A DNA stretch of 64,000 bases. Origin: Chlorophyllum brunneum. Its lineage: Eukaryota; Basidiomycota; Agaricomycetes; Agaricales; Agaricaceae. The stretch is taken from the NCBI GenBank assembly GCA_963576785.1, contig OY756141.1, positions 2,728,001 through 2,792,000 of the forward strand. Reading direction: 5' to 3'. Within the stretch, counting starts at the first letter, position 1. Each line of letters opens with the position of its first letter. The position numbers and the translations under genes are program-made. The notes under the pieces were generated by a model that was given only the letters and a program-made list of their open reading frames with translations, was not told the DNA's origin and ran no database searches. Shown piece by piece: positions 41,357-53,303 of this stretch.

Positions 41357-44259
41357 ATGCAAGACGACCCATCAACCAAACCATTCTTTTCCCCCCTCTG
41401 CCAACGTTTTCAGTCCCTCATATGGTTGTGTCTCGATACTGATCTAACAAAGTCAGCTGTGTTCCATGCGGAACGTTATTTCGCGATTGATCCCACGAAC
41501 CATGATTCGCGACACCTTTATGCAATCGCCTTACTTCGCGAGGGCCAGACTTACTCTGCTTTGAATCTCGTCAATCCTGCGGAGGATAATCAGTGCACAG
41601 GGTGCTTGGAGATTAAAGCCAGATGCTGCACTGTTCTTGGACGGCACAGACACGCGAGAGAGGCACTGGAGGCTGCTCTGCAGAATACTGGATATGTGAA
41701 CTCGAGTGCGTTATCCCAGAACCACGTTCTTTGCGTCTATTGACCTCAGACCAGCTTTCTCTGCGAGCCGGGTTGCTCATGCATTTCCGGAAGAGGCCGC
41801 ACTTCGATGTAGAGCTGGTAACACGGCACTCAAGGGGAACCTCGCAGACAAGGCCTCGCGGAGCTATAGGGAAGCCCTGACGTCTAACCCTTATCTCTGG
41901 GAGGCATTTGAAGGGCTATGCTCCTTAGGTCAGCTCAAATTCTTTTATTTTACCGCTGACGTATCTACTGAGGGTTTCCTGTGCAGGTTCCCTACCGGAA
42001 ATTGACGAACTTTACCCACCGAGACCTCTCCCTGTCAAAACAACACCGCAAAACGAGGGAGCTCTGAAGTCTAAACCAACGGCTACAGGTGTCGGTTTTT
42101 TTACTCCAGATGGTGGGGGTGGTAATTTATTCAAGACATGGAAGCCCGAAGGACAGACACAATCATTCAGAATAGGCCTACCTCATGGTCCACGCGATTC
42201 CCTGTGCGTCCGCCAAATGGCTACTCAAAGCTGACCAGCTATATTGATATCGCAAACCTAGTGCTACGAATGAGTCCTCCTTCTATCCCCTCGAAAACTC
42301 CTTCCAACAACCGCAACGACCAAACCTTAGAACCACTCGATCACAACAAGTTCACGTCCCTCTTCAGACCCACGCTTCCCGGCCTCTCTCATCAGCCGAT
42401 GAGGCAGGTCCAGTGCCTAAACGGCTACGCTCGACGTCGCATCAGGCTGAGGCTATCAAGTCGAAGTCCAGCAAACTGAACTCAGACGACCCCTCAAAAA
42501 AGGCACGCGCACGCCCGGCCTTGCTATTTGCTAACATCTTCTCATCTTCCGGTCGTCGTTCTCAGCATGCGGCGTCCTCTAGGAACGCAAATGCTCCTGG
42601 AAAGGGGAATGTGCAACCTACCGCGCCCACACTTGCTCCGCGAAGAAGCACTCGCTTGCTTAGCGGTACTGGTGCAAAACAGCCCCATCCATCCACAAAG
42701 GTAAATCTAGCATTTGATTCACCTATTTTTGTCGCTATTACGGTCAACTGATCCTTCGGTTCCTCAATCAGCATGCCGCCACACGAGATCGACGGCGACA
42801 AGCTAGCAATACACGAACCGTTTCGGCGGAATCGGACAAGGATGACGATGTTTTCTCTGGCGGAGATACGAATTACCTCCCTTCCCCACCCCCAGCCCCC
42901 CATTCACCCCACCCGGAAGCCCCTCCTTCACCAAATACCTGGTCTACAGCCCAGGAACAACATTCCCAAGAGGAATACGAAAACGAGCTAGCAGAGTATT
43001 ACATTTACGATCTAATACGACGCTTTGCTAGTGCGACTCGGGCGTTGGCAATGTATGACTGTCAGAGATGCATGAATGAGCTAAATCAACTACCGAATCC
43101 TCACCAGAACACACCATTGGTACTGGCAATGGTCGGAAGAGCTCATTTCGAGCAACAAGACTACTCATCTGTTTGTTCTTTACTTGTCTGTTTCTTGTCC
43201 TCATGTTGAACATTGTTTGATTTTCAGGCTGAACGTGCCTTTAAAGCTGTAAGGGTGTTGGAACCGCACCGATTGTGGGATATGGAGGTGTATTCGACCC
43301 TATTGTGGCATTTGCAGAAGACCGTGGACCTATCGTACCTCGCACAGGAACTTTTGAACATCAACCCCCAGTCACCTCAAGCATGGATCGCCATTGGAAA
43401 TTTATTTTCGCTGCAAAAAGAAAAAACGCAAGCTTTAGCATGTTTTCGACGTGCAGCACAACTAGAACCTACCTGTGCTTATGCACATACACTCAGCGGT
43501 CACGAGTCAATTGACGAGGACTTGGATAAGGCTATCAATTTCTTCCAGTCAGCACTACGAGCCGATCCACGCCATTACAACGCTTGGTACGTATCAGGAT
43601 TCGGCTATCAGGACGCCTATTCTTGACATGGCGTAATCAATAGGTACGGGCTGGGAACATGTTACTTGCGCATGAGCAAGGTCCGGTTAGCAGAATATCA
43701 TTATCGCAAGGCTCTGGCGATCCACCCCAGAAATGCGGTTTTGATGGGATGTGTGGGTATGGTATGTAGTCATTTAGCATCAACTTCGGGTACGAGAATG
43801 TCTGACAGGACTGGTACTTTACGTATTTCACAGGCTGTCGAGCGTCGTGGAGATCGTGAAGGTGCTCTCGAATTATTCGATAGGGCAGTGCGGCTCGCAC
43901 CTGAAAACGCCTTGGTTCGCTATCGCAGGGCGAAGATCCTCGTCTCTGTAAGGAAATATGGGGTACGTTTCCGGTTGCGGTCACAGCTCTCCAAGCTAAC
44001 TATCAAACTAATCTTATCCGTCATGGCGCAATATTAGCCGGCTATACAAGACCTCGAGGAGCTGAGAATGATGACGCCCGAGGAATCCAATGTGGTGTTC
44101 CAACTCGCCAAGGTGTATCGACTTGTTGGAGATGAGGTCAAGTCTGCACAAATGCTCGCGGTGGCACGTGACATTTCGCCGAAGAGTGCAAACAAGATCA
44201 AGAAGCTCCTGGATACGGTTAAAGACGAGTCCGGGGATGACAAGATGGATGAAGGATGA
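41357..44259 (+). CDS. CDC27: Anaphase-promoting complex subunit 3 (CDC27)
   Basis: N-terminal TPR dimerisation region: QSLIWLCLDTDLTKSAVFHA, ERYFAIDPTNHDSRHLYAIA, LLREGQTYSALNLVN, GCLEIKARCCTVLGRHRHAR. The conserved linker GVGFFTPDGGGGNLFKTWKP follows, then a long Ser/Pro-rich region. The C-terminal TPR superhelix has LWDMEVYSTLLWHLQKTVDL, LAQELLNINPQSPQAWIAIG, NLFSLQKEKTQALACFRRAA, TLSGHESIDEDLDKAINFFQ, YGLGTCYLRMSKVRLAEYHY and ERRGDREGALELFDRAVRLA, ending ESGDDKMDEG. CDC27 binds the IR tails of APC10 and of the activators Cdc20/Cdh1 in the APC/C ubiquitin ligase. Many introns interrupt the gene, including ones at about 43629 and 43760-43832 placed by frame. The central disordered exons are the least certain. 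Confidence 0.92.
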
Positions 44260-44767
44260 CGTGAGGCGGGAGATGATATGGACATTTCCATGAGTGTGGT
44301 GACATTTTCTTGTAGATAGTACCACTTGATCGCGTACCGGGCGCAAGTCAGCCGGGCAGTGTATGAATATAGAGGGGACAGGACTACGGAGAAGTAAGAA
44401 TGATAAGGACTATAGCCCACGGTCTGCATGGAAGAAGGCGACTGGTGCGGTGGGAGTGTCGGAGGTCGGACATGGAGCCCGACCGAACGGGACGGTGAAC
44501 TGGACTGGTTTGCGATGAAAGCGTGGGAGAGTGGTTTAGGCATCAGGGGTGGTGGTTTGTTTTGTTTGTTTGGCACAGTGTTTGGATTTGAGTCAGAAGG
44601 GAAGGCAGGCGACTGGGAGTATAAATACCCAGTCTCCCCTGGTCTGTGCCCGCCCCGCTTCCTCCAACCATCCTCTCCATGTCGGCCTAAGCCCTTCCCC
44701 GTCCTCCCCCTGTCCTTTGACTTTGTAAGTCAGAACACATCCTGTCTGACTCCGTCCCACATTGGAA
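44260..44767. other. Intergenic, promoter of the acidic orphan gene
   Basis: About 510 bp with no family-matching exon. It holds the CDC27 3' UTR and a TATA box at 44620. Confidence 0.5.
44620..44627 (+). promoter_or_regulatory. TATA box upstream of the acidic orphan gene
   Basis: TATAAATA lies 148 bp upstream of the proposed ATG at 44768, flanked by CTGGGAG and CCCAGTCTCC, a small inverted repeat. A pyrimidine-rich tract follows. Confidence 0.55.
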
Positions 44768-45856
44768 ATGGTCAACAAACTCGTCCGTACTAACAAGAAC
44801 GGAGCACTCCTCTTTGAACCCGACGTCGTCTACCGTATACAAGCACAGTAACCGTCCGACTCCAATCTCTGGTATGTGGCATAGGCGCCAGCAGTCGTCT
44901 CATTGGCTTATTCTTTCGTAGACATCACCCCACACACCGTACACATATCTTTACACCAACTCAGACGCATTTATCGAACACATATGTCTGCCGAAACTTC
45001 TCTCTTACATTCAATCACGCGTTCCAAGCTGTACGAGTCCGTGAGTAGCAAGGACCAATGCAGTTTGCATCGCTGGGTGCTTCTTAAGAACTCCATCCTC
45101 TCGTCCTCGAGTCTATCAGACACCACCGTGTCGGAATACCCTGAAGTTAATTCTAATTCTAATGAGGAACCAGATGAGGAGGAAGAAGTAGCAGAAGAAG
45201 AAATTGGTTCGGTTGTCGTTGACGCATTCATGTTTCCAGATGCTGGAAACTTGGTATCTACCCCAGACGCACATGATTCGGAAGCACAATGGCTTGATTC
45301 GTTGCTAGAAACTCTTGCCGAGGACGAAGACGATGATGATCCTTCGGATTCGGAAATTCACGCATCTACTTCGGCTGTCGATGAAGATGACGACCAGTTG
45401 CTCAGCCCTTCACTGTCGCCTCTGGCCTCTTCTGAAGACCTACATCAGTCTCGTTTTTATTCCTCTTCTGTCTCTGTACCATATTCAACTCATTTTTCAC
45501 CATTTGACTCCCCACTCGCCCACGGTTACGTTTCTTCCGCCCTGAACACTCTTACTCCTTTTTCAACTGCTTCTGAAGATCCCCTCCCCTACCATTACCT
45601 CGACATAGAAGATTCCTCGGTCCCCGACGCCATAGAAGATGTGTCTGACGACGAGTCGGATACTCTTTCCACCCCCTCTTTTGGCCGGTCCATTACTTCA
45701 TTGTTCCTTGATTCGAGCCCAAATCCAAGTCCCACATTCGAGCGTAGTCGCCTTTCGTATATTGACAAGCACACGGCCTATTCCAGCCCGTTCGAATTGG
45801 ATCCACTGCCCTTTCCCGATGAATCGTCCCATTACGCTTTCTACGGTGCTGATTGA
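44768..45856 (+). CDS. Acidic Ser-rich protein of unknown function
   Basis: The proposed exon 1 starts MVNKLVRTNKNGALLFEPDV and is joined by an intron (GTATAC...CGTAG, about 44836-44921) to ITPHTVHISLHQLRRIYRTH. Without that join the second frame could start at 44903 or 44984. The long second exon has runs of acidic residues (EEPDEEEEVAEEEIG, EDEDDDDPSDSE, DEDDDQ), many Ser-rich phospho-site-like stretches, and the end DESSHYAFYGAD. There is no membrane segment or known domain. I do not recognise the family. The strong acidity and SP/DS sites are compatible with a nuclear or regulatory protein, but that is only inference. A TATA box and CT-rich leader support expression. Confidence 0.65.
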
Positions 45857-46076
45857 GCTTCCTGATCTTACTCTATTTTTCGTTACCCTTGTCACATATG
45901 CATTCCCTTTCCCTTGTATCCTCGTTTGGGCCCTCGTGTAGCGTAATAAGTCCCCCATTATCAGCTTACATACATATCTTATTACCGCTACTTTATGCCT
46001 GTCCAGCATTGAATATACTTTGCTTCCGATTATCCCCGCCCTACCAAAGCGACCGAGGGAAATATGTGTGCCGCGG

Positions 46077-47127
46077 TTACGAGAGGGTGTCTGGGAAAGG
46101 AACATACTGAACGGAAGTGTTATTGAATGCAGTGGGCCATGCCTTTGATGGAGGGAGGGGACGGCATTGCAACACAGGGGCTGAATGAGTAGCGAGGTCG
46201 CGTGAGTTGGTGACGATCGAACACGAGGACCATCTCACCTATCTTGAGCAAATACGGGACTCGTCCTTGCAACTTGTGATGGGAATTACTGTCAACTGCT
46301 GTTGAAATGACTCCAGGACGGAAGCGCGGGTTGAATTCAACTTACTTCTCTAGGTACTCTTCTAGGCGGTTCGCCAACAGAACGAGCGCCAAGAGCTGGT
46401 CCTCCGAGCAGTTGGCCCTGAGGAAACTGTCGTATAGCCCCATGTCACAATGAGGCATATAGCATATGGTCGGTCCCTGTAACGGGTATTCTCCATTCTA
46501 CAACAGAGATGGGCTAGTCAATGGCTGTGGAAGGACGGAAACGGAAATCTTAAGACTTGCTCTGTTCTCTGAAAGCACCTGAAAGCGCAGCCCCTCAAAC
46601 AGTTCGAGATCCACTGGCGAGAAGACAGGATCGTAAATTGAAACATTGGCGCAATCCTACAATGAAGTGGCGAAAACTCGGGTTCGGTTCACCCCAAATG
46701 TCCAGGATGGCGCAATGTGCTTACAATGTTTAATGCCAGACACAGTTCAGTCAGGAAAGCGAGCTGAATACGCGAGACCGCAGACTCCGAAGGGCTTCCT
46801 AGACCCAGGCAAAGCACAGACAATGAAGATTCGTCTGCTAGAGGCCTCAAGGAGTCTTTAATAATACCTAGGTACAGCGATACCACCAATCAGAAAGGGG
46901 AAACTATGCGGGGTATACAAAACAAAAAACCCCAGTGGTGACGGACTCTGGCACTGTGAGAACCATTCATCTTGTGACATTTCATCCCTGATGCGCTGCA
47001 ACAAAGTGGAAAGCGAGCGACATTCTGGCTGCCGTACTCTATTCTTCCTTTTCTTCCGAGCCTTCACGAGAACAAATTCAGAGTAGGAGAAGGAGGAAGT
47101 GGTGAAATCGACCGCGGATCCGCTCAT
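46077..47127 (-). CDS. SRR1-like domain protein
   Basis: The start is MSGSAVDFTTSSFSYSEFVL, then KARKKRKNRV and LSTLLQRIRDEMSQDEWFSQ. After an intron comes SIIKDSLRPLADESSLSVLC, then LGLGSPSESAVSRIQLAFLT and ELCLALNI. Further exons give DCANVSIYDPVFSPVDLELF, EGLRFQVLSENR and NGEYPLQGPTICYMPHCDMG. The last ones are LYDSFLRANCSEDQLLALVL, LANRLEEYLEN, HHKLQGRVPYLLKI and VQYVPFPDTLS. The LGLGSPSES glycine-rich loop, the YDP block and the TICYMPHC block define the SRR1 family. Its members affect circadian timing in plants and haem/Ber1-related traits in yeast. The biochemical role is not settled. The intron 46498-46560 fits the frame only as GC-AG (ACAGA|GCAAGT). The gene converges on the acidic orphan. 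Confidence 0.85.
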
Positions 47128-47819
47128 TGCGGATGTGGAGCGGTGAACAGGACCTCCGTCTGGCCGTCGTCACCAATGCTCAGCCCGCAAAAAAACATGA
47201 CCAAACTGGAATGTTGGAATGATGAACCGGTTCATTAACCCACTTGACCCGCGTTAGTTGCCTAAAATGATGCCATTTGCGAACATACACTGTACTTACA
47301 GACCTGTGGGTGTTCTTGCTGGGGCCCGTGTTAGCGCATTAGCGAGATTAAGCTACAGCACCGTGCACCACGTTTAAGGGTAACAACTTTAATTGGCAGG
47401 AAGGGAAATATCGCACGACCGGTATATGCCCCGTTCGTTGCTGTTCTAGGTGTCACAATCACCGTAAGTACCACCATCTTAATGACAATGACAACTTTTG
47501 TCAAGGGACGTGCGGTGCCCGACAGGTGTGACATTGTTGCTGTCCTCGAACATGCCTGCATAGTTCATCAGCTCCCCTAAATATTTCGCAGCGATCACAA
47601 GTACCCGCGCGGTACAACGTCCGCGCTATTAACGGGAGCAGCATAGGACCCGTCCCCTTCCATCAGATTACACCTTCTTCCATTAAGCTGTAGATACTCA
47701 ATTCAAACAAGATGCGGAGAAGCTGCGTGGTCCATTCAGTCCTGGCGTATGAATGAGATGACACGGCACGCCTGGTAGCGACTGCCCATAAAATGACTCG
47801 AAACACATATTTCTTCCGG
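47128..47819. other. Intergenic, upstream of the SRR1-like gene
   Basis: About 690 bp between two minus-strand genes. Short open frames have no family features. No RNA gene recognised. Confidence 0.5.
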
Positions 47820-48572
47820 TCACAAGGTCTTGAGAGCCCAAAGGTCGTCGCCGAGATACGCAGTGGTCTCGACTCCAACACCCTTGTTCGTCCTCTTAAT
47901 CTCCTCCGTCCCCAGTTTTGTAATTCCCACTGCGACGGCGTGTGCCTTGCCTTCTGCGAACACTCCAACCGGGGTTCCAGCTTCGAGCGCCGCTTCTAGG
48001 GGAGGCAGTTCTCCTCCCTTTGATGTAAGGCCTGGGCACATTATCTGTGCGCCAGCTAGGACAAAGCGAATTGCACCTCGATCGATTTTGACTGTAGGTA
48101 GGATATAAGGGTCTAAGTGAGAGGTAGGAAACCATGATGAGCATGTTAATGAGCATGTCATGACGAGTGGCCGTTGAGATGCCACGTACATTTATGAAGT
48201 ACTCGCAAGGTTGGGAAGAACGCTTCATCGAAGTGCTGGAAGAAGAGGGGCTCCCCATTGACGGTGTATATTGAGATATGGTCTCTGCTATGCGTGAAGG
48301 AAGTGAACACCCTGCCGAGTCATTCTTATCTTATCAGGTGTGACCGACCATTTGACGTGTACCAGTCCCTCCTTCTTTGGCCAAATAGCTTCGAGCGTTT
48401 CAGGCTCTATCTTCCATTGCGATAGGATATTGTTTCTGATGGATCGTTGCACGGAAGATTTCACAGGGGTGTGTCCGGAGACATCTGAAGCTGGCGCGAA
48501 TCTGCAAGGCGTCAGGGCAACTAATTGTCAATTCGAGTCATCGTTCGGAGGAGTCACCCACTTCTTGAACAT
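47820..48572 (-). CDS. TMA20: MCT-1/Tma20, PUA-domain translation factor
   Basis: Exon 1 encodes only MFKK. After an intron the pre-PUA domain follows: FAPASDVSGHTPVKSSVQRS, IRNNILSQWKIEPETLEAIW and PKKEGLVHVK, then CRDHISIYTVNGEPLFFQHF and DEAFFPTLRVLHKYPYILPT. The PUA domain follows: VKIDRGAIRFVLAGAQIMCP, GLTSKGGELPPLEAALEAGT, PVGVFAEGKAHAVAVGITKL and the end YLGDDLWALKTL. Tma20/MCT-1 partners with Tma22/DENR. The pair removes deacylated tRNA from 40S subunits after termination and supports reinitiation. All conserved blocks are present and the length (about 180 residues) fits the family. Confidence 0.95.
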
Positions 48573-48927
48573 ATCACAAACCGTATATCGAGGCGGTGGA
48601 TAGACGTTATGAGATAAGATGCGATGTCATCAGCATTTGGTCTGATCGTGCCGAACTATTATCAACATCTCGTGATGTAGATGGCAATCGACGCTAGGGC
48701 CTGAACCCGTTACGCTGGTGGAATTTTGGATTTGTGTTCTACATTATGGCTAGAAGTACATAAGGTTATCGTAAACGAGAGCCAAACTCGAAAGCAGGAC
48801 CACTAAGTGGAAGGGTTGTATAAACAAACTGGGGAGGAAGAGTAGAGGGGATCGAATGGAGAAGATTCAGATGCAAGCGAATGCTTAACCGCAAAAAGTA
48901 AGATTACGAATAGTCGTTCCGTAGAAA
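48573..48927. other. Intergenic between CRM1 and TMA20
   Basis: About 355 bp containing the TMA20 promoter and the CRM1 3' UTR. No coding exon seen. Confidence 0.5.
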
Positions 48928-51900
48928 TCAAATGTCCTCGTCCTTATCTTCTAACTGATCCGGTTTGAGCATACCAGGAATCCGCATAGCCTGTTGGCGA
49001 GCGAGGTCAGCCTTCCTTGCGTTCTCAGCTTCTCTTTCCTCCAAGTATAATTCAGCATTGTCGTCTCCTGAGAATTCTTTGAGCTGGATAAGGAAGTCGC
49101 GAAGCGCCAGTTTGAAGCGGTTCAGATCATTGTAGTATTCACTGAGGGCGGTAACGAATGCTTGGAGTTCCGAGCTGGACGAGTCGCAGTTTGAACTCGA
49201 CGATGACGCCCGATTGGAGAGACACCCACCTATGCACGTGAGGGAACGCGTTCTTCAGTAGGTTAGTAATATATTCACGGAGGAATGCCGAGTTAGTCAT
49301 GTTAGCGTCGGGGACCGCTGCAGGATCGAACAAGGGTGATTGGATGACATTGAGTTCGACGAGCTGGTATAGGCGGGCGAGTAGGGCGCTTTGAAGCTTG
49401 AAGCCGCTCTTGTGGTCAGCGTCCGTCAAAACGAAGAAGATATCCTGGACCGTGTTAAGGTAATATTGTTGGAAAAAGGCGTTGGTGATAGCAGGATCCG
49501 CGGCGTTTGCGAAGTTGTTCACGACCTCCAAGCAAACTGAAAATGAAGCTGTGAGTTCAAAGGTACGGGTGGGACTATGATGTGACACCTACGGTTAAGA
49601 CCAGTATCTGCGATGTCACGCATCGTATGTTTGATAGCCCAAATGATGCTGTCCATGAATAGCCTGAATTGAGCCGGGGGGATTCCGAGCAGTGCTGTCG
49701 GGAACGTTTGTCAGCCCATACTGAAAAGAATGTTAGTACCTCCATACCTGGGAAGCAATAGAGATTGATAGCGCGGAGAAGCTTAAAGAATCCAACACGA
49801 TGTTCGGGAAACTCCGCGAAGTCTTGGTTTATCATGTTCAGAGTAGGCTCAAAGACAGCATCCAGAACAGCAGGTACTTGAGGCGTCAAAAGACCCTGTT
49901 TGGAAGTCAGATGACACTCGAATCTCAAACCAGAATACTCACCTGTAGACGGGTCGTGATGGTGGCCATTACGTTGAGAACTTCCGCATCGCGCGCCGCA
50001 GGTACGTTGCGGCTATAGTCGCCGAGGATGGCATCCAAGAGAGGAGGAATAAAGTTATTGTTAACAGCCTCGAGGTCTTCTGCTTTCTTAATGTAGGTTT
50101 CCATCAGTTTGAGGATTTCCTTTTTGACGGTCCTCAGTTGTCGGACCTTCGGCGTTCTCGTCGCGACCAGTCCTGAAAAAATCGTCAGCATGATGCCGTG
50201 GGGCGGCGCAGGGTTACAAACCATCTTTAGCCACAGTCTCGCTTATAATACCACTGACAGCCTTATACAGTCCCAGCATATCAAGGAAAACGCGACCAAG
50301 CTGAGGAAGGTAAAAGCTGCCGATCGAGGTGCATGCGGAAACATTAGTTTTGAGAACATTGGAGAGAATCTTGATATTTTCAGAAACTGATAGGACATCG
50401 AGGTTTTGTGCAGCTTGAGCCATGAGGGAATCCCACTACAGTGACATTGAGCACTAGATTGGGTTCAGCACAAAATAATCACTTACAGCGTTATTCGGGA
50501 GTTCCATGAGCTTGGATATGAGTTTTTCTTGTTGAGGTTTGTTGGGCTGGGCCGAAATCATGTAGCCTACAGCTTCATAGAAGGTATGTACCTAGGTAAT
50601 ATAAGGATTGCTGATTGGAGACAAGAATTGATTGAACTTACTTGTTGAGGGGACAGATCCACGGTAATGCGATGCAATGAACGGAGGATATCATCCACGA
50701 AGGGCTCAGATTCGCCACTTTGTTGCATGACAAAATGTTTTCTGCACTTCTGCGCAATCTTGATGAATGTATCACAGGCCATGTCTTGGACACCTATTTC
50801 GGGTGGGTATGAGGTAACGTTACATGAGAAGCTAGACGGTACGAGCCTTCGTGCGTCTCATGCATGAACTCGAATAATTTGTTGACGACTGTCTTCAGGA
50901 ATTTCCAGTGTGCTTTGAGGAAGCGAGGATATTGACCGACGATATACATAATATCGGAGGCGACGACCGCCTTGTTGTCTTTTCCCCGCTTGATCTCACA
51001 AAGACCCAAAAGGTCTTTGATGACAGTCACTAGAAAGCGTTTTTCCGTCTCTTCGTCTACTCACTTGAATAAGCCGTAGAAAATGTACAAGTACAGTGAA
51101 ACTTACTCATAGCACCCGATATCGAGCCAATAGCCCAACAGAGTGTGTTGAGATTGTTCCAAGACCACTCGGAACCATCAACCTGTTTGGCGAGTTTTTC
51201 TGTGAGGATTGTCTCGGTGTCCGTGACGTCCAAGTGGGTCAGGTAGACGAGCAATTCCCTCATAGACTTGTATAGCACAATCGTGTCGCTCTCCTTCATG
51301 AATTCTCGCACGATTTCTCCCTCTTCATTTTCAACGATGAGGACCTGATGACCGTATTAGAATAGGTCATGGCTTGGTATAAAGGGAACGCACCTCCTCT
51401 GGTTTCACCATTTTCTCAATCACAACTAACCGTAAGTTTGACAACACGTCGCTATAGATGTTTTTGCGCAGCGACATGCCGTTCAGCATACTCTGACCGT
51501 TTGTGCCACCCAAGCTCAGTCCCATCAACATGCTGGACTCGCCGATCGGTAAACTCTGAATCTCCTCGTAAAGCTCTGCCACAAGTTTTAACCAATACTC
51601 TAGGCAGATCTTGAATATTTCACGTTCGTCCACTTGGGAGACCTTGACCATATAGAGATGAGCGTTGAGGAGGACATCGCGATTCTGTTCTGTTTCAACG
51701 GCACGAAGATGATTGGACAGAAAGTTGGAAAGGAATAACGCAAGATTGAGAACAAGCTCTTGACCGTTGTCTCCGGCTTCTGCATAAGCTTGAGCGATAT
51801 TGGTGCTCGGAGGGATCATTCTATTGACGGAAGTCATGACCATTGCGAACAGAATAACGAATTTAGGATCGTATTCGGGACCGACATTGAGGGCGGCAAT

Positions 51901-53001
51901 TTCAGCAAGGCATTTCAGCGTCACTGTCCGGAAATCGGGCGTTTCGAGGAACTAAGGTGACCGATGAATAATCAGGTGTACAAGAACGCAGCGCTCTTTA
52001 CTCACACGAGTCAGGAGGAGATCGATGATCCTGGTCTCAAATATATAACCCAGTGGAATCCAGTTGAGGAAACGTAAGAGTGTCTCCAATGTCGCTTTGA
52101 TGAGGGAAGTCTTATTGGCCTCTTCAAGAACCTCCGAGCACAGTTTGAATATTTCTGAGAACTCGCCGCACATCTGATTCTTCAAGTTCCTGATCTTTGT
52201 TTGGGTCATTTGCTCAGCGGAAAAGTCAAAGATCTCTTCCGAAAGCAACTTGAGGATGACCATGTTGTTCTCGCATAGAGAGAGATTGGTCTTGGAAGAT
52301 TCAACCAGCTCCGAGATGAAGGTCGGCCAGTTGTGCGGCCATTCTTGCTTCAGAATCTGATCCATGTGAGCTCCGAACAAGCAATGTGAGTAGAACTAGA
52401 TTACATACTTGCACGAGTGCGAGGTTTAGTTTGTTGATATACGTCTTCTCTTTTCTCAAAGTAGCTTCGTCGGAGGCAACTTTCACTGTAACACCGACAA
52501 TGAAATTCCGAATACCTTGAAATTTTCATGGTCAACATCGGCAACGTTATTTAACGATAACCACATGATCTACCTTGCCGCTGACCGTCGGGGAGGGTTT
52601 TCCACCTCGTCATGATCAGTTTCTCCAAGATTTGAAGACCGATGTACTTTTCATCGACCATTAGTCAGATTAGAGATAACGCGTCAGTGCAACGTACCTT
52701 TGACTGGGGAAACGATGACTTCTCGAGAATGTCTGGAACCCTCGTCCATGAATCTGGGTGTTCCTGGAACTGGGTGAGGACTTGTTGACCCAGTTGTTGC
52801 TTCATGGTTCATAATCAGATTAAGATACCAAACGACGCGTAGATATCGTAGCAAAGACATACATCGGCTCCCGAGCCACTGTAGAAAGCCATAACAACCT
52901 TATCGAGGAGAGCAACATCGAACTCTCGAGAGAAATCGAGTAGACTCTGTGGATATGATCAATGCGGGTGCAGAAGCGATAGGGAGTATGCTTGCCTCCA
53001 T
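48928..53001 (-). CDS. CRM1: Exportin-1 (CRM1/XPO1)
   Basis: Nuclear export receptor that binds RanGTP and leucine-rich export signals. The start is [21 protein letters not shown], where the first intron (52947-52995) begins with GC. The N-terminal HEAT repeats (CRIME domain) include [11 protein letters not shown] (about 52640) and [20 protein letters not shown]. The NES-groove region is [37 protein letters not shown] and [20 protein letters not shown], followed by [18 protein letters not shown]. The C-terminal helix ends [17 protein letters not shown]. The Cys in NTLCWAIG (codon 51138-51140) is the residue modified by leptomycin B in sensitive species. More than fifteen introns, GT-AG apart from the first. 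Divergent from the MDR gene with 302 bp between starts. Confidence 0.96.
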
Positions 53002-53303
53002 GGTAGTTGGACAGTGCTATTGGGTGATATTCAGGATGGGAGGGTCGAGGTAATCGTGGTGAGAGGGAAAGAGACACCTTGCTGGGCTCGCTGGGCAAAG
53101 GGCGGACAAGTGCTTTTGGGAGCTGTGTAAGGTCTGTAATCGTTGATCACGAGATCTCGCCATCGGCTGAGTTTCAATTGTTGAGGAACACTGAGCCTAG
53201 GGTTAAGGTTTAACGTGTGTAAGTTTTATGTCTTTCCAGACCTCCAGCGTGTTGAAGCCATGACGAGTTTGGGAAACCTTCTTTCTCCCATAAACCGTCA
53301 CCC
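53002..53303. promoter_or_regulatory. Bidirectional promoter of CRM1 and the MDR gene
   Basis: The 302 bp between the two start codons must hold both promoters. No TATA box is evident. A CTAGGGTTAAGG stretch occurs near 53198. Confidence 0.4.
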
